A stretch of 64,000 bases of DNA from the NCBI GenBank assembly GCA_022559845.1, contig CM040118.1, positions 238,747,224-238,811,223 on the forward strand, read 5' to 3'. The notes below the pieces were generated by a model, which was not told the DNA's origin, made no database searches, and worked only from the letters and a program-made list of their open reading frames with translations. Positions within the stretch are counted from its first letter, which is position 1. Each line of letters begins with the position of its first letter. The position numbers were made by a program, and so were the translations under genes. Source of the DNA: Amorphophallus konjac. Lineage: Eukaryota; Streptophyta; Magnoliopsida; Alismatales; Araceae. Below, one piece after another: positions 1 to 11,195 of this stretch.

Positions 1-469
1 GAGAGTGCCTAGATAAGTCAATCTTGATCCCTTTAATAATAGACTGGATTTCTAACTTTTTATAATCATATTTCAGATTACAGTAAAATTCTGCAACCAG
101 TCTTGGGTAGTATATCCTATGCTTACCCAAAATTTTCTTCCATTTTTGAAACTTAACTTTCTCCAATAGTTCAGGAAATGCCGAAATCATGGGTTGGTCA
201 GCAAAATCTACATACCAAGGAAGCATAATCTTGCCCGCTTCCAAAATCATCTCAACCTGTGCTGAAGACTTGGCAGAAAAATCTTTTTCCTCAATTTCAT
301 ACTGAGTAGCTTCTGCAGCAACGGTTTTGCGTCATTTGGAGGATGTTTCCTCTGCCTTTTCCTTCCCTTTTTCTTTCTTCAATTGTGAGACCTCACTGGG
401 CATATCCGCTGGCCGCTGCTCTTCCATGGTCTTCCTCTTCCCTCTACTCTCGGCGGACGGTGACGACAT
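1..469 (-). pseudogene. Post-pol ORF of S0 ('putative plant transposon protein' type), partial
   Basis: One reading frame runs from a probable ATG at 469 off the left edge, interrupted by a TGA at 334-332. The N-terminus (MSSPSAESRGKRK) is basic and low in complexity. After the stop it continues with a globular segment containing ILGKHRIYYPRLVAEFY, the pattern of the plant-specific domain often annotated 'putative plant transposon protein'. The same type of domain occurs in S1 at 10286-9657. Function is unknown; in Sirevirus-like elements this position (after pol) holds an optional, sometimes env-like, ORF. An in-frame ATG at 583 is less likely because its first 38 residues are simple sequence. 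The TGA could come from a CGA codon. Confidence 0.6.
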
Positions 470-599
470 AGTAGAAGAAATGATAATGGTAGAAGTGATA
501 AAGAGTGGAGGATGGATCGTAGAAGAGCGAATATAGGGAAAGTGGATAGGGAAGCTGGAGAGGCCAAGCTGTGGTGAGGGCACAAGCGAGGGAGTCGCT

Positions 600-2430
600 A
601 GTGCGGGAAAAAGGATTTTGGCTTGAATGAGAAGGGTATGTTAGACAATGGTAAGTAGGGTTGAGTAATGTACATGATATACTGCCTACTTTACCAACTT
701 CAACATGTAATGCCCAGAATACCCTTTACTTTAACGAAAATGCCTTTTTACACAGTTATGCAATGTCCGGCATATAGGATTATATCTTAAACGATGAACA
801 TTCACAACTTGTTCCTATGAAGCAAAGTCAATGGAAATAAAATAGTTTAATCAATGAAACAGTCCAATCAGAGAAATCATTAATCTTACTAGTACTTTTC
901 ATTAGCCAAAACTGATCGAAAAAACTATTTTATATAGAACTTAAATGAGTCTTAATTTACTGAACAGACTCAGAGTCAACCATATTATTCATTGATCTTT
1001 TATAATTTTTGATTGAGCAGACCAATATTACTACACCTTTTTACTCAAGAAACATGTTGATTAGACACCAGAATCCCTGGTTACTCAGAGCAGTTTACCT
1101 TTTTGCTTCATGTTTTGAACAGAGATAACATTTATTATCATGACTTGACCTCTGAATTTCTTTGAAACAGATGATCAGTTTCTTAAATAATATGCCATTG
1201 CTCTGCCACTTTCAATTTTTATTTAATGGCGTATTCTTTGGTCTTTTAACAAAAATTTCTTAAAACATGGCTTAAGGACCATATAAACTCCAGATTTCCC
1301 ATCAAATTGACTTATTACTAGAGACTTTCAGATTTAAGGACACCCTAATGAGCAATTCTAATTTGGACTGTTTTAAGACCATTGAAGAATCGTTCAAGGT
1401 CAATTGCGAGCATTTTCACATAAGATTTAATCTTCATACACAGAAAATCACACTTCAATTAAAATCATCAATTCTTCATTTAGTTCAGAGTGATCTCAGT
1501 AGTTAACTGTTGAAGATTAATAAAGGTGATAGATTTCAGATTTTACTCCCCCTGACTCACACAGTCTATGAATTTATTGTGAAGAATAGATGAGAGTTTT
1601 GGAAGTGGATAAGCCAAAGAGAAGGTAAGCAATGAGATATGGATGAAGATTGCACAAGAGCAAAGTTCAGATTTAGGGCCAATCCACAAATATTCAAACA
1701 CTTTGCTTGAGGGGTCTAGGAATCAACTGACAACCTTCTGTATAATCTATCAACTTTCAACCTTCAGCTTGAATAAGAGTCAAAGTCTTCAAAAGAACAT
1801 TTCTTAGCAGCTAACCAATTATCTCAGACATGACCTGAACTGACTCAACAGCACCACATTACTACTCTTTTGTCACATTTATCTTACTATCCAAGCAACT
1901 AAACATCAATTACCAGCATCTCAAAACTAGATAATTCTAGCTCCAAGGAGTGCAGAGATTTCACCCAATCATTACTTGATTTTCTTAAGGTACATAGAAA
2001 TGCAGCAACTAGATGCACATTAATTTCTAAATGCAAATTGACCCTTGGTACCTGGTGGAGGTTCTCCTCTACACATGATGTGGGTTTCCAGATAGGCATA
2101 ACCTGCCCTTCTCCCAACATACCACCTTATATACCACATGGTCATGCATGAATATGCAATGAGTCAACAATGACTAATTATGAATGAAAGCCTAAAATGA
2201 TAGATCTCATATGGAGTTTGTATGTAGCAGGTAATTTGCATGAATTGCTCAAAATAATATTTCTTCAGATGGCATAAAGATTCAAAACAGTTACATGCAA
2301 AAACTCCACATAAACTTTTATTTGAACAGTCTTAACATATAAACAAAAACATTAAACCACTAACCTTGTGCGCCCCATTTTATTCAACTTCAATTATATT
2401 TTATCTACAGGAGTACACCTACATTCAAAA
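600..2430. other. Non-coding interior of S0 where pol is expected
   Basis: AT-rich stretch of about 1.8 kb with no convincing ORF. I looked for the copia integrase, the YVDD reverse transcriptase box and the ADIVTKPL RNase H tail on the minus strand and found none. A purine-rich minus-strand run at about 1543-1555 (GGGGGAGT core) resembles the repeated polypurine motifs of Sirevirus 3' regions. Confidence 0.5.
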
Positions 2431-2432
2431 AA

Positions 2433-4368
2433 TTATTTGAAATATCTTGGACCCCAAGAGTTCTTGGGTACAGCATGATTAATAGCACCCCACATTGGTG
2501 CTCTCCAATTATTCCAACATTCAAAGGAAATGTGGCCTAGCCTTCCATAATTATTGCATATAGAAGGTTTATGCATAAAGATAGGATTATGAGGTCTCCT
2601 AGAAGCAGAATGGTTCATGTGAGCACGATGAGTTGCATTTCCTTTTAAAAACCAACAATCAGATTTAGCATGCCCAACAATTCCATAGTTATAACAGTTA
2701 ACTCTCTAATTTCAAAATTTCCTAACATGCTTCTCTACATAACTATTTGTGAAATTTTGATCTTCTTGTTTCTTTAAATAATAGTTATGCATAACATAAT
2801 GACCCTTTTTGCCACAGTAAAAGCATGCATTAGACACATCTCTATCAGACTTTTTCACATATTTGTTTTTAACTGTGTTTACATGTTTGCATGCATCTCG
2901 TTCATCATTTCTCAAAATAATGCAATCGTCCATAATAAGTCCTTTCCTACCACAATAGTGACATGAAATGTTTCTGTTGTGCATATGTGAATGAGTAAAG
3001 AAGTTTTCTGTCACATGCACTGAATTATTGCATTTCTCAGAATTAGATACACTCACAGCAGCATTATTCATGGAATTGGCAGGGACAGATTTTACATTCT
3101 TCTGATTTGAGTTCTTTTTCTATTTCCGCATCTATTTTAGATTTTTATTTTGATTTTCAGTTTCCTTACCTATAAACTCAAAAATAGATGAGCTAGAGGG
3201 TTTTTCCTGTTCCGAGCTTCTTACAAATATAGTGGAATTCTTATTCACATCAACCTTCTTATTAACAGGATTAAACCCCAAACCCTCTTTCTAAAAATTA
3301 ACATTTGAGCCAAGAAGCTTGGTTGCGTTTTCTTTTCCTTTAACAAATTTTGAGAGGGAATTTTTTAAATCTTCAATTTCAGCTTGCAAGGAGACAATAT
3401 CATTTTCACAGATGATAACCTGTTGATGCAGACCACCATTTAGACTTTTCAAATTTTCATTCTCATGTCTTAACTTGGTTTCACAATTAACTTTATCTTC
3501 TTTTAAGACAGTTTTTCCCTTTTCAATTGCTAACCATTTCTCTGACATAACAGTGTTCAAGACCATTAACTTCTTATTTTGTTCTTTCAGATGGTCAATC
3601 TCTTCCAACAGATTATCTTCATATGTATCAGCTTCCTTTTTCTTTTCAATTAGTAGCTCATTTTCTTCTTTTAGGGACTTGATTAAACTCTTCTGCATGT
3701 TATCATCAGAGTCAAGATCCTCAATTAATTCTTTTAATAAGGCACATTCTTTGCAAGAATTTTCAGCTTCAATTAGTGTGTTTCTAAGATTTTCATTCTC
3801 AGATTTCAATTTATTCAATTCAGATCTCCCCTGGTTCATATCAGATTTCAGATTTTTATTTTCAGCTTTTAGACATGTGACTTCAGTAATTTTTCTTTTC
3901 TTAATTTCTTCTTTTCCGACTTTACCTTTTCATATTTTTTAAGCAAGTTTTCATGTAGTGCAATTAAATCATCAAAACTAATGTCATCAGTTTCAGAATT
4001 TACCTGTGAGGATGAATCCTCGGTCTGATCACAGATGCGGTCTTTGGCCATCAAACATTTCACTTCATCTTCACAAGTACTTGCTGATATCCTGTTCATT
4101 ATCTCTACTGCACTTCTGCACTCAGTAATACATGGAAACAATTAGCATCTATCGCCCTTCTGGTTAGATCTAGGGCCTTTTGATTTTCAGTAAATTTCAG
4201 TCTGTCTGAAGCTCTCCATTGGAATTTATCCTCTGGAACTTCATACAGACTATGTATAATCAGTATCCACAGATCAGGATTAACATGCATTATATGATCT
4301 CTAAATCGACTAAACCAATCATAAAAACCAAAACCAGTATATTGAGGAATTTCAGTCATGAATGACAA
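2433..4368 (-). pseudogene. Gag of S0, internally deleted, with degenerate zinc knuckles
   Basis: Gag forms the particle that packages element RNA. Here it is in three frames. Residues from 4368 contain a UBN2/DUF4219-like N-terminus (FGFYDWFSRFRDHIM). The frame then changes near 4141 and again near 3870. The segment 3839-3291 is a long Lys/Glu-rich coiled coil. From 3071 to 2433 there are four zinc-knuckle-like motifs, each lacking one of the CX2CX4HX4C ligands: CHYCGRKGLIMDDC has Leu for His, CFYCGKKGHYVMHNY ends in Tyr, and CYNYGIVGHAKSDC and CNNYGRLGHISFEC have Tyr at the second Cys. The middle of the UBN2 domain and the first knuckle seen in S1 gag appear deleted. Extra stops lie at 3290 and 2710. 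Not functional. Confidence 0.75.
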
Positions 4369-4478
4369 TCGAATCAGATTGGATCAGAAACAGTAGTAAG
4401 AATTAGAAGAAACTAGACCGCAGCAAGAGTAATATAGGAACATATCTGTAGGTCGTAGGACTATCTGTGCAGGCACCC

Positions 4479-4490
4479 GCTTTGATACCA
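4479..4490 (-). promoter_or_regulatory. Primer-binding site of S0
   Basis: The minus strand reads TGGTATCAAAGC, two bases inside the LTR end. This nearly matches the complement of the 3' end of plant initiator-Met tRNA (TGGTATCAGAGC), the usual primer of copia elements. It fixes the element's direction as minus. Confidence 0.8.
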
Positions 4491-4492
4491 AT

Positions 4493-6267
4493 TGTTAGTA
4501 TGAGATGGTGCAAACCCAGATTCAGAGGGGGGGTGAATGAATCTCCCTCTAAAAAACATGGTCAAATTAAAATTTATCCTGAAAACTTTAGACTCATGCG
4601 GAATTAAGACCAACCATGAACTTAGGTAGAAACGTGCCTATCATTCATCTAGCGGTTAGCACATTAGAAAACAATCCACATTACACAAGAATCTTTTAGG
4701 TGGTTCGGTCTTCCAGACCTACATCCACCCCACACTCAATCCAGAGTGTGGATTACTACTGACACACATCTTGGAACCGCTGGGCCTCACAGCTTGCCTA
4801 CAAACCACTGGCCATTACAGCTTCACCAACCGCTGAGCATTACAGCTTAGCTATCCAGAGGAGACCACCTCTACAGCTGGGCCTTACAGCTTCTGCCACT
4901 GCTAATACACACCTTAAAAATTATGAAAGATGAAAATAGAAAATTTGAAATGTTCCGCATCGGAAGACTGACACTAAAAATAAATTGAAATGCTCACGCA
5001 AGAGCACTATGCCTTGGATTTGATCCAGAGGACACAGAAGACAACAGATATTCAAGACTTGCTTCGTTGCTTCACGATTTCTTCTCTCAAGATCCCTCTT
5101 CTTCACTCTCAGACTTACACTCTTGCTTTTCAGATCTATTCTTCTCTTTATCTATCTCAAATCTTCTCTTCTAAATTCCATCTACTTATTAAGGCACTAC
5201 CAGGTCTTCTATATATATATATCTCGCAAAAGAAAGGTGCGTGGAAATCACATTTCCCGCCCAGAGATTTCACAAGGAAAGTGCTTATCGAAGCCCACAT
5301 GTCAGATTTATCCTGTTAATTAAAGCAGAAACATTTTTGTCAAACTCTTCGTGATCTGGAGTATATATAAACATTCACATGCACAGACTCATTATATGAA
5401 TGAGAAAAAATATGCATTGACTAGGTACATATATAGACGTGAATTCTTGGACCATTTTCATGCATTAAAGTAAATGTGCACAGACCGTTGTATGTATAAA
5501 CCAAGTATGTGCACAGACCTTTTCTTGTGGTGGTAAGACTTGCACAGACCTTAATATGAAGGATGTAGAAGGTGCATTGACATTTGTATGCGTGAGACAC
5601 AAACATGCACCGACCCTTGAGAGCATGCATCAACACAAATTGCACTGACCTATACAACCCCGATGCAAAAGTTGCACCGACTATTATACCTTTAAAATCA
5701 AGCATGCACGGACTAGCTTATGCATTAAGGATAGACATGCATAGACATTATAACATGTGTATGACAAATGTGCACCGACCCTGAAGACTTATATGCACAG
5801 ACTTCACATGCATTGAAGATAAACATGCACATACCTTATAGCATGCGTAAGGTAAATATGCACCGACCGTGAAGACTTATGTGCACAGACATGAAAGCAC
5901 AGACTTTAGGTTGTGTTATATGCTCAGTACAGGACCTGCACAGACTTTGTGCGTGCAAGGTAAAACCTGCACAGACTTTATGCGAGGTTCTACAGAAACA
6001 TGCACAAACTCTTTTATGCCTAATGAAGTAAGACCGAAACCTGCACAGACTTTGTGCGAAGTTGTACAGAAACATGCACAGACTCTTTTATGCACATACT
6101 AATGTAACGTGTTACATGCTAACACAGACTCTGTGCAAACTAACATAGACTCTAATCATACTAACACATACTTCCATGCAAACTAACACAGACTTTAATT
6201 CATGCTAACTCAGACTTCAGTCTCACATGACTCAAAGATTGTCATTATCAAAACCAGCGTTCCAACA
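4493..6267 (-). repeat. 5' LTR of S0
   Basis: About 1775 bp. The plus strand starts TGTTAG at 4493, just outside the primer-binding site, and ends CCAACA at 6267, giving TG...CA ends on both strands. The right boundary is set by where similarity to T1's 5' LTR resumes (6268 onwards matches 55973 onwards). The AT-rich run at about 5208-5222 could be a TATA box, but this is weak. The partner LTR lies outside the window. Confidence 0.7.
5370..6210. repeat. Degenerate 'TGCACAGAC' repeat array in the S0 LTR
   Basis: The motif TGCACAGAC (variants TGCACCGAC, TGCACTGAC) recurs well over a dozen times at irregular 25-45-bp spacing, often followed by TTTGTGC or a short T-rich run. The last part (6110-6210) has decayed to AACACAGACT. 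The array fills nearly half of the LTR. Its role is unknown; LTR subrepeats often act as enhancer-like elements, but nothing here proves it. Confidence 0.75.
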
Positions 6268-6940
6268 ATAAATTCATGAACATGGTGGCTACTAATTACG
6301 TTACCTTACTAATCATGATTTATAACATGTTCACAGAATCAGGAAGTAGAGACATAGATAGACATGGAAAAATAGCAGGATTACAAGGTCATGCTCATAC
6401 AACAATTTTTGATTTTTAATTTCATAGATATAGATTTTTAAACATGGATCAATTTACAAGAAATTGGGACATGTTATGAATAATGACAAATTATACGAAC
6501 CGTATGTTGTACATGGGGTACTTGACGGAGGTAAGATCATAGATCTAATCACGTAAATGTTAGTGTTTTAGATAGGCGTGGCCTAACCTTCCCACTAAGT
6601 CTTTTGATATACCCTGACTCAGGTGACCAGATTGTGGCTATGAAAGGCATAACTAGCATGCATGTTAACCTATATTAACTACTAGTTAAGCCTGATTTTG
6701 AGAACACCTACCTTTTTGATGTGAATACGTGGAAGAGATAATAATAAAACCAAGCTTCTCTCCAAGGATCCAACAGCAGGAAGAAGAACGTAAGAAGAAG
6801 GTACCCCTCACGTTCCTGAAAATAATAAAAGAAAGGGGAAAGAAAGGGGGTGTTTCTCTTCTGCAGGTGGAGACGAACCAGAACGTAGGCAATCACCATC
6901 TAACATTAGATGGATGGGAATAATTATAGGGAAAGAAAAC
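6268..6940 (-). repeat. 3' LTR of T1, piece 1
   Basis: Closely matches 55973-56640 in the T1 5' LTR. S0 truncates it on the left and S1 interrupts it at 6941. Small open frames on either strand (around 6690-6920) occur equally in the other copy and have no recognisable product. Confidence 0.8.
6936..6940. other. Target-site duplication of S1, left copy
   Basis: AAAAC here against AAAAT at 38144-38148, one mismatch. The uninterrupted copy near 56640 reads GAAAGAAAAC joined directly to ATGAGGGTCC, confirming the insertion point. Confidence 0.75.
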
Positions 6941-7554
6941 TGAAGTCCCGATATCAATGACACCCAAGAGGGGGGTGAATTGGGTGATTACAGATTTTAA
7001 AAACTTTTCCCCGATTTAAAGCACGTGTTAAGAGCAAGCAACAAACAAGTAGAGATTTGATGGATTACAAAATAAATCTAGCTAAATCAACTCCTACAAC
7101 AGTTCTTTGGTACCAGGCAGAGTCCGGAAATCTAAAGATTCTCTCACGCGAGGTATTTCCCTCCCGACAGGACTAACCTTATCGATCAGAAACCACCTTT
7201 TGATATACTAGAGATCTCTCGTAAAAAGGTTAATAAAACTAGATCTAAATAAAGAAGTCAGATGATGCAATATGCAAATATACTAGAGCAGAATTGGTGG
7301 TAGAAGATAACGAGTAAACCATACAGGAGACCACGATTTTGAGGTGGTTCAGATGCAACAACTGCAACCTACGCCCACCCCTCACTGACTGCAAAGATTC
7401 ACACACTATCTTGTAGCAGGTTACAAGATCAGAGCACATACACACACTCGTGTGAGTTCAGATTTCCCACGAAGGTGCATAAGCACCGAATCACAAAGAC
7501 ATGTGAAGAACTAGACACACACATACACACACACACACACGGATCTGCGTAGAT

Positions 7555-7588
<34 letters not shown>

Positions 7589-8435
7589 GTATTCAGATAT
7601 TACAAGAACACACACTTGAAACTGAAATAGAAATCGAATGGAAGACACAAAGTAAAAACTTCATATTCAAGCTCCCCCTTAGTTGATGAAGAAGGTTTTT
7701 GGATGCAGCTTGATCTCCACTTGGCTTGGGGTTGATCTGCTCCAGATGTGGCTTGAATAACTTGAAGATGGATGAAGAACTTCCTTCCCGGAGCACTATT
7801 CACGGCTACAGTATCGGCACTCTTCTCTCCATTTGATAGCCTCCTTGAGCGCCCTTGGATGATTAGGGTTCCTTACCCCAAAGAGATGTTTTTATAACTC
7901 TTGAATGGTCAAGAGACAAGCCAGGAACCAGATCCACAAATCATGGTAAGTTTGATGACTTTTGGATTAAACAAACCCAATGAAGAGGGCTTCTCACGTT
8001 GTAGAAAACAAAGTCAAAGATGGCTGCTTCGAGGCTGGCGGTCGACCGCTAGGAGGGGGCGATCGACCGAAATTTTACAGAGATTGGGCTTTCATTGCTG
8101 GGAAAACCGGTCGACCGGCCCCTGACTGGTGGTCGATCGTTAACTGGAAATTCTGAAAAAATAAAGAGGTTAGCCAATGAATCATAATATGTGAGCTAAT
8201 CAGTTTATGACACATCCGGTTTCAATTAAAATGAGTGAGTTAAGATTAGCCTGGGTAGTTTCAGAACCAAGATGGATTTATGCATTGGGAGGGGTATGAA
8301 CACTTAAACATAGTGCATGATGAAATTAGGCCTTGATTACGTATGAAGGTCGAACTTGATTGTTAATACATGGCACATGAGAAAACACACGACCTGGGTT
8401 TTGTTATCATCAAAATCACCTAGATATACTCAACA
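6941..8435 (-). repeat. 3' LTR of S1
   Basis: 1495 bp. The plus strand begins TGAAG and ends CAACA. It matches 16171-17350 followed by 37849-38143. It includes an (AC)n microsatellite at about 7522-7587 broken by GGATCTGCGTAGATCC, and a cluster of GGTCGACC-type palindromes at about 8036-8142. Confidence 0.9.
7889..7896 (-). promoter_or_regulatory. Putative TATA box in the S1 LTR
   Basis: The minus strand reads TATAAAAA. The same sequence is at 17099-17106 in the 5' LTR. On the minus strand it lies about 140-250 bp downstream of the GGTCGACC palindrome cluster, a reasonable core-promoter layout for a copia LTR. Confidence 0.55.
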
Positions 8436-8448
8436 ATCTCCATATTTT
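8436..8448 (-). promoter_or_regulatory. Degenerate polypurine tract of S1 next to the 3' LTR
   Basis: The minus strand reads about ATATGGAGAT immediately before the LTR start TGTTGA. Plus-strand DNA synthesis would be primed here. Related elements usually have a longer G-run, so this copy looks mutated. Confidence 0.5.
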
Positions 8449-8828
8449 TGATGATGACAAAACTTAGAGGGTATTGAAATACATGAACATGCCTTTAAGC
8501 AATGTTTGCAAATTGAGATCAAAGTTCGAAATCAAGGCATTTCACTCACATCCCATCAAGCCAATGAACACAAACCATTCAACACTTTATTTGCCAATTA
8601 GAAAAGAAATGAGACACAAGAGTCCACCATCTGAGATCAAACACTAGTTGCATTCAATTCATCATTTCATTACAAGGTACATTAATGCGAGAGTGAATGC
8701 ACGACTCTAGACACAAGTGACTAAACAAATGCACAAGTGCAGAACAAACACAGTGATCCTCACATGATCATACATGCAAACACACAAACACACACCGACA
8801 TACATAAATATATAGAACCCTACACTAC

Positions 8829-8865
8829 TACTTCTCCCCCTTTGGCATCATCAAAAGGGGATAGG
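8829..8865 (-). promoter_or_regulatory. Sirevirus-type secondary polypurine motif
   Basis: The minus strand contains TTTTGATGATGCCAAAGG followed by a G-rich run and AGAAG. Sireviruses are known for several such purine tracts upstream of the 3' LTR. The surrounding 8449-8935 shows no gene. Confidence 0.55.
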
Positions 8866-8939
8866 ATAGACGAAGGGGGACCCAAGTGACACAAGACTAA
8901 AGTATAGCATCCGAGAGGTAGGAAGTAAGAGAAAAATAC

Positions 8940-10400
8940 TCATGGTGTGTCTACAGGAGGCTGATCCTCTGGAGGAGGAGGCTGGTAACCAAGGCGACAG
9001 TGGATGTCTTCAATAGAATGATCTTGAATCTGAAGACTATCCCGAATACGGCCAATGGCGAGGTAACGAGCTGCATCACGGTGTGACATGCCAAGAGGTG
9101 TCATGTTCATGATGTGGAAGGCTTGCCTGGAATCAGCAACACTATCGGTGAGGCTAGTCATATGAGTGGAGAGTGTGGCCATTTGAGTGGAGAGGGTATC
9201 CAGAACAGTGGAGAAGGAATCTATGCGACTTGACATGGTGTCAATCACATTTCCCATAGTGTTGATACGATCCCTGAGGGTAGAAAGTCGATCCCCAAAG
9301 GTGTCCACACGAGTCTCTAGCCTAGTAAACCGCATGTCAAAAGTCTCATAATCTACCCAAGAGTGTTGTGTGGCCTCCTGAGTGGAGGACTCTCCATGAT
9401 AGAACTGTGGTGGAGGAGGCATCTCACGTTCCATATGATGAGGTAAGGGTGGGGGAGGCTGCTCCTCGGCCTGAACTGGAGGGGGGACATTTCCTTGATC
9501 CTACTGCTGTTGCTATTCCTACTCTTCCTCACTATCAATTTCTTCTCCATAAGTAGGCACATCCCAACGTAGCTCACCATTAGGACCATAGTAATATCCC
9601 ATAATTGTAAAGATCTTATGCTTATTGTAAATATCATCCTGTCGAACATAAATGAACTATTCGTTTGCCAAATTGATCCCAACATGAATAAGTAGGTCGG
9701 TCAATTGTGATGCATACGGCAAGGATTGCTGTAAATTGGCTCGGCAAGCTCCAATGAGAGTCGTCATGAGGCGACCCATGTTAACTTGAATTCCATTCAT
9801 AACATTGTAAAATATGAATTTGTGAACCTCTGTCACTTCATTTCTGCTGCCACTCTTTAGATAAATGAGAGAGGTAAACATATGGTGCAATATACGCTGC
9901 AGTGGTGGAAAATGATTCACATTCAATTTAATTAAATTGCTGACACCACGCACGTACTCATAACTAGTCATAGCAAGAAATGTTTCCTCAACCGCCCCAT
10001 GACCAAAAACCAAGTCGGCTCCTCTAGCCGCAACTCCAAAACATCTCTCAAATAGATCGGGAGTAATGTGAATCTCAACCCCTTGTACAACAAAAAATAA
10101 TTCCTCATTCTTTGCAATCAAATTCCCATAAAACTGCTGCACTAGACTTGGGTAATAATAGTTATATCTAGTGATGAAATCAGTCCATCTTGGCTGAATC
10201 TCAAAGACAACACATCTATCGGGTAAAAGCTCGTTCACCTCGTTGAAGTCGACCAGTCGAGGGTCGATAATGGGAGGAGGAGGCAACCGAGGTGAACGAC
10301 GAGGTGCAGGTGCTTGCTGTGGTGGAGGAACCGAGGCCTCTCATCTCCGGTCACTCACTTCTCCTTGGGCAGAACACCGAGAGCTTCGTCTAGGTGGCAT
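8940..10400 (-). pseudogene. Post-pol ORF of S1: plant transposon-protein domain plus coiled coil
   Basis: A single frame runs from ATG at 10400 to the end at 8940, broken only by stops. Order: short Arg/Pro-rich N-terminus; a globular domain at about 10286-9657 of the 'putative plant transposon protein' type (motifs RYNYYYPSLVQQFY, LFERCFGV, HHMFTSLIYLK); an acidic Glu/Gln linker near 9550; a Pro-rich stretch; then a repetitive coiled coil (RLETRVDTFGDRLSTLRDR, 9434-9000). Stops: TGA near 10343, TAG near 9656 and three TAGs in the Gln-rich linker near 9505-9525. The pattern suggests coding function lasted until a recent loss. Product function is unknown: its post-pol position is where some Sireviruses carry an env-like gene, but I see no signal peptide or membrane segment. 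It resembles the S0 ORF at 1-469. Confidence 0.72.
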
Positions 10401-11195
10401 CCCGAAGTAGAAACCCGGTGAAAAACCCTTCAAGAGATGACCCTCGTCCCGAGGAATGAAGATAGATCAACGGACACTTCAGGGGCTTGGAAAAGCCTTC
10501 TCCACAGCCTGGAACCAAGGAGGGAACTCCATGTACGCACGAACGGCCAAATGGAGTTCATCCCGAAATCGTGACGAACACGCCGGATCTTGTGCGGGTG
10601 GAGGAATGATGAGGTTTAGGGGCTTGGGAGGTGGAGTTTTGAGGTTCTAAGGTTAGGGCAAAGTGGTGGAGAGTGAATGGGAGTGATGGAATGAGAAGGA
10701 GGGGTTTTAGGACCCCTTGTAAGGTGGCTTGGATGAGACTCGGTATGGCCGGTTAGCCGCCACCGATCGACCAGTGCGAGACCGGCGGTCGACCGCTAGC
10801 CCCAAAAACCCCAAATTTTGTATTTTTTATATTTTGTATTTTTATATTTTTTTTTCATTCAAATTTTTTTATTTAGGGGGACTATCATCCGACCTTCAGA
10901 CTTGAACCAGCATCTTGAAGTGGACGGAAGGAAAGAGATGTAGATTTGAGGAAAGTTTCTAATTCCCCCTCAGAAGTTTCCTTAGGTTTGACATCACTGA
11001 GTCCACAATTATTTAACCAAGGAATATCTGGCCTTAGAAATTTTTTCAAGGAGGGCTATATATATAAATACATTCTAGCATGCAGGAGTGTATGTGAACA
11101 CACAAGGTATTAAAAAAATATAGACAATATGCATGTTTTCCTACCCTTGATGCATATGAGTTTCTACAAATGCAACTCTTATCCTAAGTGCAAAC
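10401..11195. other. Spacer between S1 pol and its post-pol ORF
   Basis: About 0.8 kb without a supported gene. It contains another GGTCGACCG-type palindrome pair at about 10767-10800 like those in the LTR, and a T-rich low-complexity run at 10815-10870. Confidence 0.5.

Larger units (their letters stand above)
1..6267 (-). mobile_element. Sirevirus-like Ty1/copia element S0, partial, pol not seen
   Basis: Minus-strand LTR retrotransposon entering from the left edge. Reading right to left: 5' LTR (6267-4493), primer-binding site (4490-4479), a decayed gag (4368-2433), about 1.8 kb without recognisable coding, then a post-pol type ORF (469-1, open at the edge). A gag with UBN2-like N-terminus, long coiled coil and zinc knuckles fits the Sirevirus lineage. 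No protease, integrase or reverse transcriptase is visible between gag and the second ORF, where pol would normally lie, so this is a deletion derivative or a non-autonomous family. Its right end abuts sequence matching the T1 LTR, so it inserted into T1. The other LTR and target duplication are outside the window. Confidence 0.8.

Noticed and set aside
3475..3942. Plus-strand 155-codon frame rich in Ser and Phe
   Set aside because: Antisense shadow of the Lys/Glu coiled coil of S0 gag.
7515..7590. (AC)n tract with GGATCTGCGTAGATCC considered as a regulatory hairpin
   Set aside because: Simple microsatellite that differs in length between the two LTRs; the inner inverted repeat is short and may be chance.
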